From Burkholderiaceae bacterium (GTDB lineage: Bacteria; Pseudomonadota; Gammaproteobacteria; Burkholderiales; Burkholderiaceae_C): a stretch of 61,471 nt of DNA. Shown here piece by piece: positions 56,581 through 61,471 of this stretch. The notes under the pieces are model-generated. The model was not told the origin of the DNA. It worked only from the letters and a program-made list of their open reading frames with translations, and ran no database searches. The stretch covers positions 1 through 61,471 of the forward strand of contig CAJYPV010000030.1 of NCBI GenBank assembly GCA_913776825.1, written 5' to 3'. A program made the position numbers and the translations under genes. Positions within the stretch are counted from its first letter, which is position 1; every line of letters starts with the position of its first letter.

Positions 56581-59034
56581 TCACTCGATCAGGCGCATCG
56601 TCGTCAGCGCGGGGTCGGCAGCGATCGCGGCCTCGGTGAACGGGAACGAGATCCACTGCTTCGCGCTGAAGCGCTCAGTCTGGTCCGCATAGTGCGGCGA
56701 GCTCGGATCGATGCTTTGGGAATAGGTCAGGAACCCTTCCGCACGCGGCACCGCACCGTCGAAGGACACGGTCCAGATCGTCGAGGAGCCGAAGCGCACA
56801 TCGAACTGTCCATCGCCGATCGGCACGCTGACGATGGCGTTGTAGATGTCCGCGCTGTTGCCGCCGTGAATCGGAATGCGCTTGTTGCCGCGTACCGCGA
56901 CCTGCAGCTGACCCCATGGGCGGGTGTAGTCCAGGGACTGCTGGTCGAGCGACTTCATCGCCGAGGCCATCGCCATGCGCGCGGCCATGACGACCGTCGG
57001 ATCGCTGATCCGCAACCCGCTGGGCGTGTTGATCGGATCGGCGGCATTGAACGGCACCGTCCAGAAATTGATGCCGCTTGCGTTCATCGCCTGCTGCCAG
57101 GCAAAGAACAGCGGCCAGCCGATGCTGCTCAGTTCCGCCTTGCCATCCCAGTTCGCCATCACCTGGCAGCCCTTGGTGATGTCGACCGCGCTGCCACCCA
57201 CGACCACGCTGCCACCGGCGCCGCAGGCCGTGCGCAGATCCGTCAGCAACTGGCCGGCGAAGTACGAGCGGTTGGAGAACGCGATCGTCTGCAGCGACGC
57301 CATGTCGAAGCGATTGCCGGGCAGCCCGTCCGAGCCCGACAACCGGGCGCCGATCTGGCTCAGCCCGATGCGGGTGCGGCCGCTCAGCGCGCTGCCATCG
57401 GTGCTGACGATCGAGGGATAGCCGGTCAAGGGCTGCGCGGGATGGGTGAACCAGGCGCTGTCGTTGCTGTTCTGGACATAGTCGGTGCGCATCAGCGTCG
57501 GCAATTCCCGCGCGGCGAAGATGCCGCGTTGCGGCGCGTCGGCGCTGTCACCCCAATTGCAGGCGGCGGTCGTGCCCGCCAGCACATACAGGCCCTGGGC
57601 GATCAAGGGCTTGAACGGCGCGGCGACGCAGGCGGCTTCCTTGGCCGCCGTGACATGCGGCACCGGCGTGACATCGGCGTAATACGCATTGCCTGCCTTG
57701 TCGGTCGCGAGGGTCTGCACCCAGGGAATGCCCAAGGTGCCTTCGACCGACGACTTGAACGCCTGCATGGACGTGGCCTTATCCATGTCCCACCACTGCA
57801 TGAACAGCCGATCGTTGTCGGCATTCGCATCACGGAAGGCGAAGGCCGCGGTGGTGGTCCAGTCCAGCTGCCCGGGGATCTTGATGAGCGGCCCGTGCTC
57901 GGTGGCGTACTGGGTGCGCGTCACCGTCGTGATGCCGCCCTTGCCGTCCGGCACCTCGACGGTCAGCGTCTTGCGGGTCATGGGCTTGCTCTGGCCGTCG
58001 ATCACATAGCGGGTCGGATCGGTCGGATCCAGCGCCAGGTAGAACAGCGTGAAGTGCTTGGAGCTGTTGACCGTGTGGGTCCAGGCGACATCGCGATTGA
58101 AGCCGATGTTGACGCCGGGAAAGCCGGTCAGCGACGCCCCCATCACATCCAGCTTGCCCGGGATGGTCAGGTGCAATTGGTAGAACCGCAGCGGGCTCAC
58201 CCACGGAAAGTGCGGATTGGCCAGCAGCAAGCCGGCACCGGAGCTGGTCGCGTCCTTGCCGAGCGCCACGCCATTGCTGCCGAGCCGGCTGGTGTCGAAA
58301 CGCTGCGTCCAGAAGCTGGACGCTGGCGGCGTGAAGGCGGCGACCGTCGGCGACGCGGGGCGCTGGGTCCTGCGCGGTGTGGCCGACGCCAGTGTGGTCT
58401 TGCTCTGGCGCTGGCCGGCGACCGACGCCACCGTGGCGGCCGGCGGCTGAGCCGCATAGAGCGCATCCATCAACTGCGCTCCGCTGGCCTCGACCGCATA
58501 ACGCCGCATCAGGCGCATCACATCCAGCGGCGTGATGGCGCGGACCCAGGCTTGGTCTTTGCATGCGGCCGGCAGCTTGGCCAGGCCGGTCTCACGCAGA
58601 AATCGGTTGTAGCCGGCGGCATAACCGGTGACCAGATTCTTGATCTCGGTCGATTGGCGGTCCCAGGTGGCCTGCACCAGCGTCGGCTCATTCAAGGCCT
58701 TGAAATAGAAATCGCTGCTCAGATTGACCTGCTGTCCTCGACCGCTGGGGTCATAGGTCGCCGTCGGGCCGAAGTGTTTCGAGCGCTCACCGTTGACCGA
58801 CACCACCGCATCTGCGAGCAGGCAGAAATTGTCCTGCGCGAAGGCATAACCGACGCCATAACCGAGGCCCTTCTCATCGCCCGCCTGGATATGCGGCATG
58901 CCGAACTGGGTCCGCCGGATCGTTGCGGAGTACTCGACGTTATCCGTCGGGTCGTCGTCACCGCAAGCGGCAAGCAGCAGAGCCGAGAGCAGGCCGGCGC
59001 CGATCGCGGCGGCCTGACGAGGGACTTGAATCAT
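56581..59034 (-). CDS. Penicillin-acylase-family lipoprotein, AHL/aculeacin acylase-like
   Basis: An Ntn-hydrolase precursor of 817 residues. It starts with a signal peptide and lipobox LAAC (Cys near 24) followed by GDDD, so it is lipid-anchored, unlike typical soluble periplasmic members. The alpha part has RTQFGMPHIQAGDEKGLGYGVGYA; the autocatalytic site is LGSNGVALG with Ser near residue 253, followed by LLLANPHFPW, the signature of the AHL-acylase/aculeacin-acylase branch (PvdQ, QuiP). GTGGAG lies 9 nt before the ATG at 59034. Likely role: deacylation of acyl-homoserine lactones, lipopeptides or other N-acyl amides. Confidence 0.88.
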   Translation of the reverse strand: MIQVPRQAAAIGAGLLSALLLAACGDDDPTDNVEYSATIRRTQFGMPHIQAGDEKGLGYGVGYAFAQDNFCLLADAVVSVNGERSKHFGPTATYDPSGRGQQVNLSSDFYFKALNEPTLVQATWDRQSTEIKNLVTGYAAGYNRFLRETGLAKLPAACKDQAWVRAITPLDVMRLMRRYAVEASGAQLMDALYAAQPPAATVASVAGQRQSKTTLASATPRRTQRPASPTVAAFTPPASSFWTQRFDTSRLGSNGVALGKDATSSGAGLLLANPHFPWVSPLRFYQLHLTIPGKLDVMGASLTGFPGVNIGFNRDVAWTHTVNSSKHFTLFYLALDPTDPTRYVIDGQSKPMTRKTLTVEVPDGKGGITTVTRTQYATEHGPLIKIPGQLDWTTTAAFAFRDANADNDRLFMQWWDMDKATSMQAFKSSVEGTLGIPWVQTLATDKAGNAYYADVTPVPHVTAAKEAACVAAPFKPLIAQGLYVLAGTTAACNWGDSADAPQRGIFAARELPTLMRTDYVQNSNDSAWFTHPAQPLTGYPSIVSTDGSALSGRTRIGLSQIGARLSGSDGLPGNRFDMASLQTIAFSNRSYFAGQLLTDLRTACGAGGSVVVGGSAVDITKGCQVMANWDGKAELSSIGWPLFFAWQQAMNASGINFWTVPFNAADPINTPSGLRISDPTVVMAARMAMASAMKSLDQQSLDYTRPWGQLQVAVRGNKRIPIHGGNSADIYNAIVSVPIGDGQFDVRFGSSTIWTVSFDGAVPRAEGFLTYSQSIDPSSPHYADQTERFSAKQWISFPFTEAAIAADPALTTMRLIE

Positions 59035-59555
59035 CAGAAGGTTCTCCACAGTCATCTGCGATCACCGCGCGCCCCAGATGAAGCGCGCCGGCATCGACAC
59101 CAAAGTGCAGCACGCTCGCGACGCCGCGTCTGTCCCCCGCGTTGACGGCAGGTCCACCCCAGCGCAGGCACGTCGCCATGAACACACTGTCGATGCACAC
59201 GACGAGCAGCATCTCGCCGCGTGCAGCGATGGCGTTCCATCAGCGAGCCGCTCCTGACCACGAGAGCTCCCGCCCATGGCGAAGGTCTCGACTCAGGGCC
59301 CGCCCGGGACGCCAGCGCGGAGGCCCTAGTGGCGTGGAGAGGTGCAGCGTTCAGGGTTGTCAACTGCTCGGGTTGCGGTATTCGGTCAGGTCGATCGCCT
59401 GGTGATGCGTTGGCGAAGTCTGGCCAAACGCTGCGCCGCCCAGATTGGCCCGACGACGATGCGCGCGACCAAACGCATGGCGAGCGTGCTCTCGCTCGCC
59501 GACGCCAGCATGCGGCGAACGAGCGCCATCTCCGACCGATCGGAGCCGGGAATCG
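59035..59555. other. Intergenic region between acylase and tRNA-Leu terminator
   Basis: About 520 bp in which I see no convincing gene. Open frames here run into the tRNA-Leu gene or lack ribosome binding sites. The region presumably holds the acylase promoter. Confidence 0.5.
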
Positions 59556-59584
59556 TAGAAAGGGAGAAGGCGCCAGACTGGCGC
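59556..59584 (-). terminator. Terminator after tRNA-Leu
   Basis: On the minus strand GCGCCA-GTC-TGGCGC (59584-59570) is followed by the pyrimidine run CTTCTCCCTTTCT, 38 nt past the tRNA 3' end. Confidence 0.6.
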
Positions 59585-59621
59585 AATGCATCCATCGCGA
59601 GCGGATGAATGACCGAGAGGA

Positions 59622-59706
59622 TGGTGCCGGCGGCGGGACTCGAACCCGCACTCTCGAAAGAAGGGGATTTTAAGTCCCCGGCGTCTACCGATTTCGCCAC
59701 GCCGGC
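59622..59706 (-). tRNA. tRNA-Leu (UAA)
   Basis: 85 nt with encoded CCA. Acceptor GCCGGCG pairs with CGCCGGC; the anticodon loop CTTAAAA carries UAA; a long variable arm (class II tRNA) and T-loop TTCGAGT are present. It corresponds to leuZ in the E. coli glyW-cysT-leuZ cluster. Confidence 0.97.
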
Positions 59707-59937
59707 CATCGACGTCTCACGACGAAGCGCGCATGTTACCCAAACGACGGGCGCCGCACGCGATGCGCTGAGCGGTATCTTCCGAGGGCATCCAGCGAAT
59801 GCGCCGTGAGGAGAATGTCAAAGGCGCGAAAACCCAAATGGCCCGCTGCATCAAAGAAATGATGAACGGCGGAAGAGAGATTCTCTGCCGCGATGGACGA
59901 CCCGAATCAACCGATCGAGTGGTTATCACTGCGCGGA

Positions 59938-59972
59938 AAAGAAAAAAGGGAAGTCATATCGACTTCCCTTTT
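59938..59972 (-). terminator. Terminator between tRNA-Gly and tRNA-Leu
   Basis: A 12-bp stem (59944-59955 with 59961-59972) is followed on the minus strand by TTTTTTCTTTT. It lies 11 nt past the 3' end of the last tRNA-Gly and separates it from tRNA-Leu. Confidence 0.88.
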
Positions 59973-59982
59973 CGGAGAGATT

Positions 59983-60058
59983 TGGAGCGGGAAACGAGGC
60001 TCGAACTCGCGACCTCAACCTTGGCAAGGTTGCGCTCTACCAACTGAGCTATTCCCGC
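59983..60058 (-). tRNA. tRNA-Gly (GCC), copy 1
   Basis: 76 nt with encoded CCA. Acceptor GCGGGAA/TTCCCGC, D-loop AGTTGGTAGA, anticodon loop TTGCCAA (GCC), T-loop TTCGAGC. Identical to the two other copies in this cluster. Confidence 0.98.
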
Positions 60059-60107
60059 ATCGCAGGATAGAAAGATGCCGATGCATCCAACTACCCTTTG
60101 GTGACGT

Positions 60108-60183
60108 TGGAGCGGGAAACGAGGCTCGAACTCGCGACCTCAACCTTGGCAAGGTTGCGCTCTACCAACTGAGCTATTCCCGC
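60108..60183 (-). tRNA. tRNA-Gly (GCC), copy 2
   Basis: 76 nt, same sequence as the other two copies. It lies 15 nt after tRNA-Cys in the direction of transcription. Confidence 0.98.
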
Positions 60184-60198
60184 AAATGTCCAATTTTT

Positions 60199-60272
60199 TG
60201 GAGGCGCGATCCGGAGTCGAACCGGACTAACCGGATTTGCAATCCGGGGCATAACCGCTTTGCTATCGCGCC
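60199..60272 (-). tRNA. tRNA-Cys (GCA)
   Basis: 74 nt with CCA and U73. Acceptor GGCGCGA/TCGCGCC, anticodon loop TTGCAAA (GCA). It corresponds to cysT of E. coli. Confidence 0.97.
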
Positions 60273-60326
60273 CCAGAACCCTGGACGGGATTCTGTGGAA
60301 ACCAGCTTTGGTGAGCTGGCTTCGAT

Positions 60327-60351
60327 AAAAAATGGAAGCTGAGCTTCCATT
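60327..60351 (-). terminator. Terminator between the first tRNA-Gly and tRNA-Cys
   Basis: AATGGAAGC-TCA-GCTTCCATT followed by TTTT on the minus strand, 16 nt past the promoter-proximal tRNA-Gly. Partial termination here would make that tRNA-Gly more abundant than the rest of the cluster. Confidence 0.8.
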
Positions 60352-60366
60352 CTTCAATTCAAAACC

Positions 60367-60442
60367 TGGAGCGGGAAACGAGGCTCGAACTCGCGACCTC
60401 AACCTTGGCAAGGTTGCGCTCTACCAACTGAGCTATTCCCGC
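60367..60442 (-). tRNA. tRNA-Gly (GCC), copy 3 (promoter-proximal)
   Basis: 76 nt, identical to copies 1 and 2. It is the first tRNA after the promoter at 60527-60556. Confidence 0.98.
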
Positions 60443-60526
60443 ATGGTTTCAACGCACTGCCTGCTTCGCGCTGACTCAATCTTGCGATTGCTTCTTTGCT
60501 GTAGCACCGTTTGCGCCGAAGCCGAG

Positions 60527-60556
60527 AGTATAGACCGAATTTTCATGCTCGCGCAA
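60527..60556 (-). promoter_or_regulatory. Candidate promoter of the tRNA cluster
   Basis: On the minus strand TTGCGC (60556-60551), an 18-bp spacer and TATACT (60532-60527) are followed by a GC-rich discriminator typical of stringently controlled stable-RNA promoters. The leader to the first tRNA-Gly would be about 78 nt. Confidence 0.65.
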
Positions 60557-60635
60557 GAGTTCCGTGAATCTTCTCGATGAGCCTCGATCTGTCGATACAT
60601 CAATCGCCCAACCCGACCCGCGCACCCATCAGAAG

Positions 60636-60669
60636 TCAGGCCCATCACGCTCTCGCGGGATGGGCCTGA
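60636..60669 (-). terminator. Terminator-like hairpin after lon
   Basis: An 11-bp inverted repeat (TCAGGCCCATC with GATGGGCCTGA) lies 58-91 bp past the lon stop. The following bases on the minus strand (CTTCTGATG) are only weakly U-rich, so termination may be partial. Confidence 0.55.
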
Positions 60670-60726
60670 ATGGGGCCGTCGATCGACAGGGATCAAGGCC
60701 TGATCAGCCCTGCCCGTCTCGTCGAA

Positions 60727-61471
60727 TCAATGCTTCAGCGAATCGCCGGCATCCGGCTTGGCGGCGTCGGCCACCTTTTCGGCCGGCGGCGCGGCAGCGA
60801 CTTCTTCTTCCGGCAGCGCTTGCGGATAGCTCTCCAACGCGACTTCCAGCACGCGATCGATCCAGCGAACCGGCACGATCTCCAACTGGTTCTTCACGTT
60901 CTCCGGAATGTCCTGAAGATCCTTGACGTTCTCTTCCGGAATCATCACGGTCTTGATGCCACCGCGGTGCGCAGCCAGCAGCTTTTCCTTCAGACCGCCG
61001 ATGGCCGTGACCTCGCCGCGCAGCGTGATCTCGCCGGTCATCGCCACATCCGCACGCACCGGGATGCCGGTGAGTGCCGACACGAAGGCCGTCGTCATCG
61101 CGATACCCGCGCTCGGGCCGTCCTTCGGCGTGGCGCCGTCGGGCACGTGGATGTGGATGTCGCGCTTCTCGAAGAGCTCATCCTTGATGCCCAGACGACG
61201 AGCGCGTGAACGCACCACCGTGCGGGCCGCCTCCACCGATTCCTTCATCACATCGCCCAGCGAACCGGTGCGGATGATGGTGCCCTTGCCCGGCATCGCG
61301 GTGGCTTCGATGGTCAGCAGATCGCCGCCCACTTCCGTCCACGCCAGACCCACGACCTGGCCCACCTGGTTTTTCTTCTCGGCGCGACCGAAGTCGTACT
61401 TGCGAACGCCGAGGAAGTCGTTCAGGTTGTCCTCATTGACGACCACCTGGCCGTCATAGGTCTTGAGCTGC
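60727..61471 (-). CDS. lon: ATP-dependent protease Lon, C-terminal part (cut by window edge)
   Basis: The gene continues beyond the right edge; about 247 C-terminal residues are present. They form the serine protease domain: VGLAWTEVGGDLLTIEA, the catalytic Ser in DGPSAGIAMTTA and the catalytic Lys in GGLKEKLLAA, plus GEITLRGEVTAIGG. The tail after the domain is Ala/Glu/Pro-rich and ends DSLKH. The lon coding strand is shared with the tRNA cluster. Confidence 0.96.
   Translation of the reverse strand, partial: QLKTYDGQVVVNEDNLNDFLGVRKYDFGRAEKKNQVGQVVGLAWTEVGGDLLTIEATAMPGKGTIIRTGSLGDVMKESVEAARTVVRSRARRLGIKDELFEKRDIHIHVPDGATPKDGPSAGIAMTTAFVSALTGIPVRADVAMTGEITLRGEVTAIGGLKEKLLAAHRGGIKTVMIPEENVKDLQDIPENVKNQLEIVPVRWIDRVLEVALESYPQALPEEEVAAAPPAEKVADAAKPDAGDSLKH

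Noticed and set aside
59386..59709. Minus-strand frame beginning MAGVAKSVDAGDLKSPS
   Set aside because: The start is translated tRNA-Leu sequence, a well-known annotation artefact.
59793..59821. Perfect TTGACA on the minus strand as a tRNA-Leu promoter
   Set aside because: No acceptable -10 lies 16-18 bp downstream.
60091..60411. Minus-strand frame containing IAQLVERNLAKVEVASSS
   Set aside because: Translated tRNA-Gly and tRNA-Cys sequence, not a protein.

Overview
This 61 kb window is a high-GC chromosomal segment from a betaproteobacterium of the order Burkholderiales. The evidence is the conserved block ndk-rlmN-pilW-rodZ-ispG-hisS-yfgM-bamB-der-hfq-hflX-hflK-hflC-(DUF2065)-hisZ-purA-phosphoribosyltransferase, the odhA-odhB-lpd operon, and a Gly/Cys/Leu tRNA cluster beside lon. 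A Roseateles/Mitsuaria/Rubrivivax-type lineage fits best, but the genus cannot be fixed from sequence reading alone. No plasmid, phage, IS or CRISPR hallmarks are visible.

Layout. Positions 0.2-17.3 kb hold one long minus-strand block, read from ndk (17258) down to the phosphoribosyltransferase (177). It covers nucleotide metabolism (ndk, purA), translation and RNA quality (rlmN, hisS, der, hfq, hflX), the outer-membrane and cell-shape machinery (bamB, rodZ, pilW), isoprenoid synthesis (ispG), histidine synthesis control (hisZ) and FtsH control (hflKC). Positions 17.5-22.3 kb carry rluB, scpB and rluD (minus), with bamD divergent at 22.3 kb. Positions 23.4-28.7 kb hold a DinG-family helicase, a small DUF465 protein, a divergent PP2C-type phosphatase, an exported coiled-coil protein and zapE. 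Positions 28.9-34.6 kb are the complete 2-oxoglutarate dehydrogenase operon (odhA-odhB-lpd), with a structured leader that may be the Burkholderiales sucA RNA.

Positions 35.1-48 kb are the accessory part: a 2-oxoglutarate/Fe(II) oxygenase, a YkgJ-type Cys-cluster protein, two tandem paralogous family-5 solute-binding proteins with no permease genes, a second divergent 2-oxoglutarate-dehydrogenase-type E1, a chemoreceptor, and an Ig-repeat protein behind a long AT-richer intergenic stretch. Positions 48-53.1 kb form an acyl-CoA oxidation module (nitronate monooxygenase, acyl-CoA dehydrogenase, etfA, etfB) with two operator-like palindromes upstream. Positions 53.3-59 kb carry murI with a long disordered N-terminus, an NTF2-like protein, an MFS transporter and a lipoprotein of the AHL/aculeacin acylase family. 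Positions 59.6-60.4 kb hold five tRNAs (Leu, three identical Gly, Cys), followed by the 3' part of lon at the window edge.

How the genes connect. The metabolic theme of the centre is 2-oxo-acid and acyl-CoA catabolism: the OGDH complex, a possible second E1 that could borrow its E2/E3 subunits, a 2-oxoglutarate-consuming oxygenase, and an ETF/acyl-CoA dehydrogenase set that probably responds to fatty-acid or branched-chain acyl-CoA regulators. The points I would look at first are the second E1, the tandem orphan binding proteins, the terminator inside the acyl-CoA dehydrogenase leader, the etf operators, and the Ig-repeat membrane protein.
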